Shown piece after piece: positions 45,859-54,348 of a DNA stretch of 64,000 bases (positions are counted from its first letter, which is position 1; every line of letters starts with the position of its first letter). The DNA comes from Vibrio sp. RE86 (GTDB lineage Bacteria; Pseudomonadota; Gammaproteobacteria; Enterobacterales; Vibrionaceae). Position numbers and translations under genes: made by a program. Where the stretch lies: assembly GCF_013114545.1 (NCBI RefSeq), contig NZ_VTXI01000009.1:124001-188000 (forward strand), given 5' to 3'. The notes below the pieces were generated by a model. The model worked only from the letters and a program-made list of their open reading frames with translations. It searched no databases and was not told the origin of the DNA.

Positions 45859-47484
45859 ATGAAAGAGAAAAATTATTTATGGAAAACCAGTAGTGGAGTC
45901 CTCGCTCTGCTACTGGTTTTGCCGATCTTAGCGATATTCACCACTGCTGTCGGAGAGACCAATGAGCTATTCAGCCATTTGATGTCGACAGTAATGCCCA
46001 CTTACGCTTTCAATACCGTAGCTCTGGTTGCGGGGACGATGGCGCTTTCCCTGTTATTTGGCATTCCTTCCGCGTGGGTGATGGCAATGTGTCGCATCCC
46101 AGGCGAGCGTGTACTGCAGTGGGCTTTGGTTCTGCCACTTGCGATGCCTGGTTATATCGTAGGTTACATCTTTACTGATTGGTTTGATTTTGCAGGTCCA
46201 ATCCAGATTTTACTCCGTGACTTAACGGGGTGGGGACCAGGGGACTACTGGTTTCCAGATATTCGTACTCTAACCGGTGCGATTATCGTTCTCTCCTTAG
46301 TGCTCTATCCTTATGTTTACTTGCTTTGTCGAGCTGCCTTTATGGAGCAAAACGTCTCTTTGTTGCAATCAGCTCGCCTACTTAAGTGTTCGCCTTGGGA
46401 GAGTTTCCGCCGTATTTCTCTGCCTCTTGTTCGTCCTTCGATTGCTGTTGGTTTATCGCTTGTTGCGATGGAGACGGTGGGTGATTTCGGAACAGTGAGT
46501 TACTTTGCGGTTAATACCCTAACCACAGCCGTTTACGATACGTGGCTTGGCTACTCGAGTTTGACCGCCGCTGCGAAGATTTCAGCGATTATGCTGGTGG
46601 TTGTTATCTTGTTGCTAAGCAGCGAGCGTTATAGCCGACGTAAACAGAAACTGTTCCAAAATCAGTTCAGTAGCCGAGAAGACTTTCGTTATAAGCTGAC
46701 TGGATGGAAGAAATGGTTAGCTGTTTCATGGTGTTGGGGACTGGTATGTGTGGCCTTTATCTTTCCTCTCGGCCAGCTTGTTATCTATGCTTACAAATAT
46801 TTTGCGCAAAGTTGGACCGCTGAGTTCCGTGAATATGCACTTAACAGTTTGTATGTTTCTCTAACCGCAGCTGTGATTGGTGTACTTGTTGCTCTTATCG
46901 TTAATTTTTGTCAGCGTGTGAACCCAGGTCGTAAGAGCTTAGCTTTTATGCGCCTATCTTCGATGGGTTACGCGGTGCCGGGTACCGTTCTCGCAATCGG
47001 CGTCATGGTGCCAGTGTTGTTTATGGATCACCTCGTCAATGATGTGGCTAAGTACATGGATTGGGGACGTCCAGGTTTGATCTTTTCTGGTTCCATGTTT
47101 GCGTTGATTTTTGCGATGGTCGTTCGCTTCTCTGCTGTCGCAATTGGCAGTATTGAAAGCAGTTTAAGTAAGGTTTCTCCCTCTTTAGACATGGCCTCTC
47201 GCACAATGGGGTGTAACGCCAATACCATGCTTTGGCGAGTGCATTTTCCGTTGGTGCGTCGCGGCGCGTTGATTGCTGGGTTACTGGTCTTTATTGAGTC
47301 AATGAAAGAGCTCAATGCGGCGCTTTTACTTCGTCCATTCAACTTTGAAACCTTAGCCACGTATGTTTATAACTTCGCTTCTGACGAGCATTTAGAACTT
47401 GCAGCGATGCCTGCGGTTCTACTTGTTCTTGTAGGCTTAGTTCCCCTCGTAATCGTTAACCGTTCTCTGGAGCATTCCCACTGA
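45859..47484 (+). CDS. fbpB: Ferric iron ABC transporter permease (fused two-domain)
   Basis: Inner-membrane permease with two BinPdotDep-type halves in one 541-residue chain, about twelve hydrophobic helices. Each half has the EAA-like loop that docks the ATPase (near residues 170-195, ARLLKCSPWESFRRISLPLV, and 445-470, SRTMGCNANTMLWRVHFPLV). The stop overlaps the fbpC start (TGATG), so the two are translationally coupled. No strong Shine-Dalgarno precedes the ATG. Confidence 0.93.
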   Translation: MKEKNYLWKTSSGVLALLLVLPILAIFTTAVGETNELFSHLMSTVMPTYAFNTVALVAGTMALSLLFGIPSAWVMAMCRIPGERVLQWALVLPLAMPGYIVGYIFTDWFDFAGPIQILLRDLTGWGPGDYWFPDIRTLTGAIIVLSLVLYPYVYLLCRAAFMEQNVSLLQSARLLKCSPWESFRRISLPLVRPSIAVGLSLVAMETVGDFGTVSYFAVNTLTTAVYDTWLGYSSLTAAAKISAIMLVVVILLLSSERYSRRKQKLFQNQFSSREDFRYKLTGWKKWLAVSWCWGLVCVAFIFPLGQLVIYAYKYFAQSWTAEFREYALNSLYVSLTAAVIGVLVALIVNFCQRVNPGRKSLAFMRLSSMGYAVPGTVLAIGVMVPVLFMDHLVNDVAKYMDWGRPGLIFSGSMFALIFAMVVRFSAVAIGSIESSLSKVSPSLDMASRTMGCNANTMLWRVHFPLVRRGALIAGLLVFIESMKELNAALLLRPFNFETLATYVYNFASDEHLELAAMPAVLLVLVGLVPLVIVNRSLEHSH

Positions 47485-48515
47485 TGAGCTGTGCACTATC
47501 CATTAAAAACTTAACCTGTAAGTACGATGAGCAAACGACAGTGTTGGAGTCGCTCTCTTTGGATGTCGATCAGGGTGAGATTGTTTGTCTATTGGGGGCG
47601 AGTGGTTGTGGAAAAACGACACTTTTGAAAGCAATTGCTGGCTTGTTGCCCCTCAGTTCAGGTGAGATGAGTCTCAACTGTATGATGATTGATGATGGTG
47701 ATAACTGGCTGCCTCCAGAGCAGCGTAATATCGGAATGATCTTCCAAGATTATGCGCTGTTTCCTCACCTTACCGTGGCGCAGAATGTGGCGTTCGGCCT
47801 ACGAGATTTATCTTCAGCGGAGCAGAATACGAAAGTTGAGGAGATGCTAGAGTTGGTTCATCTTGATGGATACGGCGAGCGTTTTCCACATCAACTTTCT
47901 GGTGGTCAGCAGCAGCGAGTGGCGATTGCACGTTCTTTAGCTTACAAGCCAGATTTATTGTTACTTGATGAACCGTTTTCGAATATCGATACGCAAGTGC
48001 GCCACGAGCTGATAGGAGAGATCCGTAAGATCTTTAAGAAGCAGGGTGTGACTGCAATCTTCGTTACGCACAGCCGTGAAGAAGCCTTCGCGTTTGCCGA
48101 CAAAATGGCAGTGATGAACCATGGCGTAATTGAACAATATGGCACGGCTAGTGAGCTTTACTATCAACCATCAAGTAAGTTTGTTGCCGACTTCTTAGGT
48201 GGTGGTAGCTACCTAACGGCTAAACGTTCCTCTGAATCAGAATTTGAAACAGAGCTGGGCTTGGTTGAAGCGACAGCGCAACAACACATTCAAATTGGTG
48301 AGAGTTGTGAATTGCTGCTTCGTCCTCAGCATGTGCAGATCAGTGCCACTGATGACAGTTGCGTTACTGTGCTTGAACAACAATTCATGGGTGACCACTG
48401 CCGCTATGTGATTGACGCGAGTGGAAGCCGCCTGCTAGCCAGTTCTTCCGAGCCCCTCTCGATTGGCCAGCAAGTGTCAGTGAAAGTCGAGACGCAAGGC
48501 GTTCTCGCTTTTTAA
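47484..48515 (+). CDS. fbpC: Ferric iron ABC transporter ATPase
   Basis: Energises Fe3+ uptake. Walker A is GASGCGKTT, the signature is LSGGQQQRVAIARSLA, Walker B is LLLLDEPFSNID, and the H-loop is FVTHSREEA. A C-terminal TOBE-like region (about 250-343) follows. Length 343. Its last four bases overlap the convergent diguanylate cyclase gene, with no terminator between them. Confidence 0.93.
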   Translation: MSCALSIKNLTCKYDEQTTVLESLSLDVDQGEIVCLLGASGCGKTTLLKAIAGLLPLSSGEMSLNCMMIDDGDNWLPPEQRNIGMIFQDYALFPHLTVAQNVAFGLRDLSSAEQNTKVEEMLELVHLDGYGERFPHQLSGGQQQRVAIARSLAYKPDLLLLDEPFSNIDTQVRHELIGEIRKIFKKQGVTAIFVTHSREEAFAFADKMAVMNHGVIEQYGTASELYYQPSSKFVADFLGGGSYLTAKRSSESEFETELGLVEATAQQHIQIGESCELLLRPQHVQISATDDSCVTVLEQQFMGDHCRYVIDASGSRLLASSSEPLSIGQQVSVKVETQGVLAF

Positions 48516-50314
48516 TCTTTGTTCAAACAGGTTCTATTACGGCCACTGTTTTTGGCTAAGTAAAGGGCTTCATCAGCTAGGGTGAAGCTCTTCGTTGTAT
48601 CAGAAGTTATCGTAGCAATCCCCGCGCTGAAAGTATAACTTGCCTCAGCTTCAGTTAAGACTTGTCTAATACGCTCTACAGCAATACAGGCTTCTTCTAT
48701 GTGTGTATGGCTGAAAATGATCGCGAACTCCTCTCCACCTAAACGTGAAACATGATCGGTTTCTCGGCAGACTTTCTCCATTGTCTGAGCGAAGTTCTTG
48801 ATGATGGAATCACCGTGAAGGTGGCCATATTTGTCATTGATTCCTTTGAAATGATCGATGTCTAGAATCGCTAAGCAGGATGCGCCTGAATCAGGGTAGC
48901 GTTTTAGTGAGCCCGATACTTCTTGTAGTTTTTCATCAAATTTCCGGCGATTCCATACTTGTGTCATCGCGTCTTTTTCACTGAGTGCCTTGAGCTGATT
49001 CTCATATACCTTTCGTTCGCTAATATCGGTGAATGAGAGAACGACATATTGAGTTTCATCGTACTCATCTTTCACACTTTGCAGCTTAAATAGAGCGGTC
49101 ATTCCGCCACTTTGATGGGTATTGAGCAGTATTTCACTTTCCCAATGTTCCAAACTGTCAAAGTGAAAGTTGAAACTAGAGAAGTTATCCAAGTAACTCG
49201 AATATTGATCAATGGAATCTATCGCCTTTCCAGTTAGGTCTATGTCATGAAGGTCGAACATGGTTCTGAAACCTTCGTTGTAGCGAGTGATCTTGCCATT
49301 TTTGTTTAAGATAACGTTCGCAGTAAGATTATCGACCGCGACATCAAATAGCTTTTTCTCGAGCGTATTCTGCCGTCTAATTTGAATGATGTTACTTAGC
49401 AGAAGGATCAATATAGCGTCGAGGAACAGTAGAACAACTAAGCGCATGGTGAGAGCGTTAAGTCGTTCTTGATGGTATTCATCCAAGTTCTTAGAGGCGA
49501 ACTTACTGACAATGTACCCTGTACTATCTTTAGGGTAGGCTGGAACCGTAACTTTTAGGTATGAATACCAATGATCTTGGTAAAAGCTACTGCCCTTGGT
49601 TTCCTCTTGCATTTGCTGCCAAAGTTGAGGGTACCTGGCGGCGAATGAGCTATCAGCAGTTTGAAAGTGTTCATAGACCGAGTTACCGGTTGAAATAAAC
49701 TCACCAGCTTCATTTACGGTCATACGAGTGATCTCTGAAGAGTATCCATATGAAGGGAATAACTCTTGCAAGCTTAGTCCAATGACGAATAAAAAAGGCG
49801 AACCATTGTTATCGATGATTGATGTCGCTATGAGTGCTCTAGAGTCTGTTGAACTGTTTTGCTGAGGGTGAGCCGGAAATGTTCCTAACTTTACGGGTGT
49901 CTTCTCTGTGAGTAACTGGTGAAAACTAAACTGGGATTGATCAACAAAACTAAGAACGCTTTCTCCTAATTCAATGAGCGGTTCTTGTTGGTTATTGAAA
50001 ACATGCAGAGAATACAGGCCTTTAAAGTCTTGCTTAATAAATCCAGTTAGGTTTTCCAGTTGTCGCTTACCGGTATTAGTGGAAAGGTCGATGCTTTCGA
50101 TTTGCTTGTCCAGGTGGGTGAGTAACAACACGACTTGTCGGAAGGTAGAACTTATCGCTTGTTCTGTTAATGCTACGTCGAGCATTGCGCCTTCACGATA
50201 TTCCCATTCATAGGTGTTCTCAATATCTCTCCAGTGCTCATAGATACTGTAGAGAGGGAATAGAATGACGAGACAGTTGATAACGAAGACACTGACCCAA
50301 GCTTGTTTGAACAT
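48512..50314 (-). CDS. Membrane diguanylate cyclase (Cache-like sensor, PAS, GGDEF)
   Basis: Makes cyclic di-GMP from two GTP. Transmembrane helices at about 7-25 and 290-311 enclose a periplasmic sensor region of about 260 residues that looks like a double-Cache fold. A PAS domain follows at about 322-436 and the GGDEF domain at about 445-600. The active site GGEEF is at 526-530, and an intact RxxD inhibitory site (RETD, 517-520) lies five residues before it, so feedback by c-di-GMP is expected. The ligand is unknown. It follows the chitin-disaccharide operon on the same strand but has its own promoter-like sequence. Confidence 0.9.
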   Translation of the reverse strand: MFKQAWVSVFVINCLVILFPLYSIYEHWRDIENTYEWEYREGAMLDVALTEQAISSTFRQVVLLLTHLDKQIESIDLSTNTGKRQLENLTGFIKQDFKGLYSLHVFNNQQEPLIELGESVLSFVDQSQFSFHQLLTEKTPVKLGTFPAHPQQNSSTDSRALIATSIIDNNGSPFLFVIGLSLQELFPSYGYSSEITRMTVNEAGEFISTGNSVYEHFQTADSSFAARYPQLWQQMQEETKGSSFYQDHWYSYLKVTVPAYPKDSTGYIVSKFASKNLDEYHQERLNALTMRLVVLLFLDAILILLLSNIIQIRRQNTLEKKLFDVAVDNLTANVILNKNGKITRYNEGFRTMFDLHDIDLTGKAIDSIDQYSSYLDNFSSFNFHFDSLEHWESEILLNTHQSGGMTALFKLQSVKDEYDETQYVVLSFTDISERKVYENQLKALSEKDAMTQVWNRRKFDEKLQEVSGSLKRYPDSGASCLAILDIDHFKGINDKYGHLHGDSIIKNFAQTMEKVCRETDHVSRLGGEEFAIIFSHTHIEEACIAVERIRQVLTEAEASYTFSAGIATITSDTTKSFTLADEALYLAKNSGRNRTCLNKD

Positions 50315-50341
50315 CGATAATCTCCAACAAATGGAAATCTC

Positions 50342-50370
50342 ATTTTATAGTATGATATTCTGTGGTTCAA
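50342..50370 (-). promoter_or_regulatory. Predicted promoter of the diguanylate cyclase gene
   Basis: On the minus strand, TTGAAC (50365-50370), a 17-base spacer, and TAAAAT (50342-50347). It sits 27 bases before the ATG, so the leader would be short. Confidence 0.55.
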
Positions 50371-50387
50371 GCTTGGATCATGAACAG

Positions 50388-51800
50388 TTACAATTGTAAG
50401 AAGTCCTTAACTTGCTGAACGGCGTATTCGGCAATGTCTTGGTTTTCCATTTCAGCAAAGATACGTAGCAATGGCTCGGTACCTGAGAAGCGAGCGATTA
50501 CCCAGCCTCCGTTTTTAAAGTAGACCTTAGCGCCATCTTCATAACTGACTTTGTCAATATCAAAGTCGAATTCAGGCAGTTGCTTCTCAACATAGATTCG
50601 GTTGTAGAGCACCTCTTTTTGCGCAGGCTTAAAGGTGCAATCACCTTCTGCGGTATAGGCGTAGCCATACTTGGCGTAGATCTCATCAAGAAGTTCAGAC
50701 AGCTTTTTACCCGTAACTGAAATCATCTCAACCAGTAAGCTAGAAGCAAAAACGCCATCCTTACCCTTAATATGGCCTCGAATGGTCAAACCGCCAGAGC
50801 TCTCGCCGCCGATTAGAGAATCATCGGCTTCCATTTGAGAGCTGATATGCTTAAAGCCCACCGGTACTTCGAATGACTTCTCACCATGATCAGCAGCGAT
50901 CTTATCCAAGATGTGGGTGGTTGCGATGTTACGAACAACCGAGCCTTTCCAACCTTTGTACTCCAACAAGTAGTAGTAGAGTAGGATGAGAACTTCGTTC
51001 GGGTGAATAAAGTTACCTTTTTCATCGATGATACCTAAACGGTCGGCATCGCCATCGGTACCAATACCAATGTCATAACCTTCTGCTGCGACTAGGTGTT
51101 TTAGACGATATAAGGTAGCGGCACTTGGTGAAGGCATTAAGCCACCAAAGTCTGGGTTTTTGCCATCGTTGATAACATCTACATCACAGCGGCCATTGAT
51201 CAATACGGTTTGCAGAGCGTTTTTCGCGACACCAAACATAGGGTCAATCAGGACGCGTAAATTGGCACGCTTGATCGCTTCGATATCGACAAAGTTGATG
51301 ATTGAGTCAACGAACTCATTCATTGGGTTGATCACATCAACCAATTTATCTTCAACAGCTTGTTCAAAATCGACACTCTTAACGTCAGCTTGTGTCAGGC
51401 TGGCGATCTGAGTTTCGATTTTTTCTGTGATTACTTCATCGGCGTCACGTCCACCTTCGATAAATACTTTGATGCCATTGTAGTCAGCCGGGTTATGTGA
51501 AGCGGTAATACAAGCTGAGTAGGCACAGCCCATCTCTTTCGCTTTGAACATCACTATCGGGGTTGGAACAAATTTATCAATGAAGCTGACTTTGACGTTG
51601 TTAGCGGCTAATACTTCTGTAAACCATCGCCCCGCCTTGTCTGACAGGAAGCGGCGGTCATAACCAACGATGAACCCTTTGTCTGCGACGTTCTCATTAT
51701 TGATGATGTTTGCGAGTGCTTGAGCGACTAACTGAACATTGTCTTTGGTGAACTCTTCGCCAATAAAAGCGCGCCAGCCACCAGTACCAAACTTAATCAT
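50388..51800 (-). CDS. Phosphohexomutase (phosphoglucomutase/phosphomannomutase family)
   Basis: Alpha-D-phosphohexomutase. The catalytic serine loop is TASHNP (Ser101), the Mg-binding loop is DGDADR (249-254), the sugar-binding GGESSGG lies in domain 3, and the phosphate-binding RFSGTEP lies in domain 4. Because it is the last gene of the chitin-disaccharide cluster, the natural substrate is probably GlcNAc-1-phosphate released by ChbP, converted to GlcNAc-6-phosphate (inference from context). It has 470 residues. A terminator separates it from chbP. Confidence 0.88.
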   Translation of the reverse strand: MIKFGTGGWRAFIGEEFTKDNVQLVAQALANIINNENVADKGFIVGYDRRFLSDKAGRWFTEVLAANNVKVSFIDKFVPTPIVMFKAKEMGCAYSACITASHNPADYNGIKVFIEGGRDADEVITEKIETQIASLTQADVKSVDFEQAVEDKLVDVINPMNEFVDSIINFVDIEAIKRANLRVLIDPMFGVAKNALQTVLINGRCDVDVINDGKNPDFGGLMPSPSAATLYRLKHLVAAEGYDIGIGTDGDADRLGIIDEKGNFIHPNEVLILLYYYLLEYKGWKGSVVRNIATTHILDKIAADHGEKSFEVPVGFKHISSQMEADDSLIGGESSGGLTIRGHIKGKDGVFASSLLVEMISVTGKKLSELLDEIYAKYGYAYTAEGDCTFKPAQKEVLYNRIYVEKQLPEFDFDIDKVSYEDGAKVYFKNGGWVIARFSGTEPLLRIFAEMENQDIAEYAVQQVKDFLQL

Positions 51801-51820
51801 GGTTTTAATCCTTTATACAA

Positions 51821-51848
51821 AAAAGAGCCTCTGCTCAGAGGCTCTTTT
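51821..51848 (-). terminator. Intra-operon terminator between chbP and the mutase
   Basis: On the minus strand, AAAAGAGCCTC pairs with GAGGCTCTTTT around a short loop and runs into TTTTTTG. It lies six bases after the chbP stop and would partly stop transcripts before the mutase gene. Confidence 0.85.
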
Positions 51849-51853
51849 GATGG

Positions 51854-54262
51854 TTATCCTAGGGTGACTACCACGCTGTTAACGCTGCCATCGGCTTGGA
51901 CAGGAATCGTGTTTCCTGCTACTTGCTCATCATTGACGGTGATAGATTTCACGCCTTTACTCACTGATGCTGGGTTCTCAACTTTAATATTGTAGGTTGC
52001 ACCTAACCATTGGCGAGTGACCTCAAATCCTGGCCATTGGGTAGGGATACAAGGATCAATCGTTAGTCCATCAAAGCCTGTACGTACGCCTAAAATAAAG
52101 TTAGTGACCGCAAAGTAAGCCCAGCCAGATGTACCTGTTAGCCATGGGTGGTTCGCACGGCCATGATCCTGGTGATCACGTCCCATGATGAACTGTACGT
52201 ATGAGTATGGTTCTGCGATACGCTTCTCGATGATCTCATTTTGGTTATATGGGTTGAGTGCATCGTAGAACTTCATTGCGCGGTCGCCGCGACCAAGTTT
52301 TGCTTCCGCTACCCATGCCCATGGGTTCGGGTGAGAGAAGATTGCACCGTTCTCTTTTACGCCTTGGTAAACGCGAGTTACAAAGCCGATATCATCATTT
52401 GGTGTTGCGAACGACGGAGAGTTTAGGTGTAAGCCATACTCTGAGAATAGGTTCTCATCCACTGCATCCATCGCTTTCTCACCACGCTCTTGAGAAACGG
52501 CACCAGACAATACTGCTAGCGTATTTGACTCTAAGTGAACTCGACCTTCTGTTTGCTGAGCAGTACCGATCTTGTCACCATCTTTAGTCAGACCACGAAT
52601 GTACCAACCGCCTTCATCATCCCAAAGGTGTGTTTCACACGCTTCACGAACGTTCGCTGCCATTTCTGTGTATTTCTCTACATCTGCGTCTTTGCCCAAG
52701 AACTTAGCAAGGTCGATAAACTCTTGTAGTGCCCAGAAGTGAAGGAATGAGACCATTGATGATTCGCCACCGCCTAGGTTCAGACAGTCGTTCCAGTCTG
52801 CGCGTAGACCTTTACAGATACCTGTTTGCCCTACGTACTCTGCAGAGAAATCTAGCGCTGCTTTCATGTGATCGTAAACAGAAGCGTCACCACCATCTGC
52901 ATAAGGGATCATTTCATCAAAGAAGCTGTGTTCACCTGTTTCCATCACATACTTACAGATGGTCGGGACTAGCCATAGGTGGTCATCAGAACAAGTGTCT
53001 TCAATACCGTGGATCTTATCGTCATCCGATGGCGTTGGTACGACTGTCGGCGATTTAGATGGAGCGACATCAGCTTTCTCAGGATCGAACCAATCTGGAT
53101 CAAATAGGTGCAGACCGTAACCGGCTTTTACCTGACCGCGAAGAAGATCAACGATACGCTTACGCGTCATTTCTGGGTTTGCATGAGGTACAGAAATCGC
53201 ATCTTGCGCAGTATCACGGTAACCCAGTCCAGTACGTCCGCCCACTTCAATGAACGAAGCAAAACGAGACCAAACAACACACGTTTCAGCTTGGTAAAGT
53301 GTCCAAGCGTTGATCATGGTATCGAGACCTTCGTTTGGAGATTTTACTTGGAACTTGTCACAACGCTCGTTCCAGTGCTCTTTGATACCCGCGAATGCAG
53401 CATCTACATTGGCAAGATCTTGGTATTTCTCACGCAGGCGTTCACCGTTGCCTTTACCAATACCTAGAATGTAAGCGAAACGTACTTCCTCTCCTGGTTG
53501 GATAGTGAACTGCTTGTGCAAAGAGCCACAGTGGTTGTAACAAGTTTGTGCTGTGTTTGAACATTTACCTTGTTCAACAGCAATAGGATTCGCTTCATCA
53601 CGGTATAAACCTAAGAAGCTATCACGCTGACCGTCATAAGAGTCAGGATTGAACGTTGAAGCAAGGTAGTAGAAGCCTTCAAAGTCATTAGTGTTATAGT
53701 AAAGATCGTACTCAATAACACCTTCACGATATTCAGTGCCTGCAGAATATAGGGACATCTGATGGTTTTGATTGTCAGATTGAATATGGCTGAATGAAAA
53801 CTCAACAAATGAGAAAGCACTGATAGTACGTGGTTTGTCTGATGTGTTTTTAATCACAACATCCCACACTTCTGCATCTTCACCTTTAGGAACGAATAGA
53901 GTCTTCGTAGCCGTAATGCCGCTGTATTCACATTTGAACTTAGAGTAAGAAAGGCCATGACGTACTTCGTAGTTGGCTTCGTCTAAGCTTTTCGCAACAG
54001 GCTGCCATGAGATAGACCAGTAGTCTCCAGTCTCATCATCGCGCAGATAGACATAGTGTCCAGGGCGATCAAATGTCGCATTTGGACGGAACTTGGTAAC
54101 ACGGTTATATTCTGGCGAATTGTAGAATGAGTAGCCGCCAGCGTTGTGTGAGATAACGGTACAGAACTTCTCTGTGCCTAAGTAGTTCGTCCATGGTGCA
54201 GGGACGTCAGGTCGAGTGATGACGTATTCACGATTGTCGTTATCGAAATAGCCGTATTTCAT
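51854..54262 (-). CDS. chbP: N,N'-diacetylchitobiose phosphorylase (GH94)
   Basis: Phosphorolyses (GlcNAc)2 to GlcNAc-1-phosphate and GlcNAc in the cytoplasm, saving one ATP. Over 802 residues it follows the Vibrio ChbP sequence that I recall very closely: N-terminal beta-sandwich (about 1-270), (alpha/alpha)6 barrel, and the catalytic Asp492 in GLRADWNDCLNLGGG. There is no signal peptide, as expected for a cytoplasmic enzyme. Confidence 0.96.
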   Translation of the reverse strand: MKYGYFDNDNREYVITRPDVPAPWTNYLGTEKFCTVISHNAGGYSFYNSPEYNRVTKFRPNATFDRPGHYVYLRDDETGDYWSISWQPVAKSLDEANYEVRHGLSYSKFKCEYSGITATKTLFVPKGEDAEVWDVVIKNTSDKPRTISAFSFVEFSFSHIQSDNQNHQMSLYSAGTEYREGVIEYDLYYNTNDFEGFYYLASTFNPDSYDGQRDSFLGLYRDEANPIAVEQGKCSNTAQTCYNHCGSLHKQFTIQPGEEVRFAYILGIGKGNGERLREKYQDLANVDAAFAGIKEHWNERCDKFQVKSPNEGLDTMINAWTLYQAETCVVWSRFASFIEVGGRTGLGYRDTAQDAISVPHANPEMTRKRIVDLLRGQVKAGYGLHLFDPDWFDPEKADVAPSKSPTVVPTPSDDDKIHGIEDTCSDDHLWLVPTICKYVMETGEHSFFDEMIPYADGGDASVYDHMKAALDFSAEYVGQTGICKGLRADWNDCLNLGGGESSMVSFLHFWALQEFIDLAKFLGKDADVEKYTEMAANVREACETHLWDDEGGWYIRGLTKDGDKIGTAQQTEGRVHLESNTLAVLSGAVSQERGEKAMDAVDENLFSEYGLHLNSPSFATPNDDIGFVTRVYQGVKENGAIFSHPNPWAWVAEAKLGRGDRAMKFYDALNPYNQNEIIEKRIAEPYSYVQFIMGRDHQDHGRANHPWLTGTSGWAYFAVTNFILGVRTGFDGLTIDPCIPTQWPGFEVTRQWLGATYNIKVENPASVSKGVKSITVNDEQVAGNTIPVQADGSVNSVVVTLG

Positions 54263-54348
54263 GTTAATTTCCTTTTTACCAAGCTACCAGCGGGGTAGCC
54301 AAAACTTTAAGCTAGTGAAAACAGCGAATGATGGTCATTCGGTTGTTG

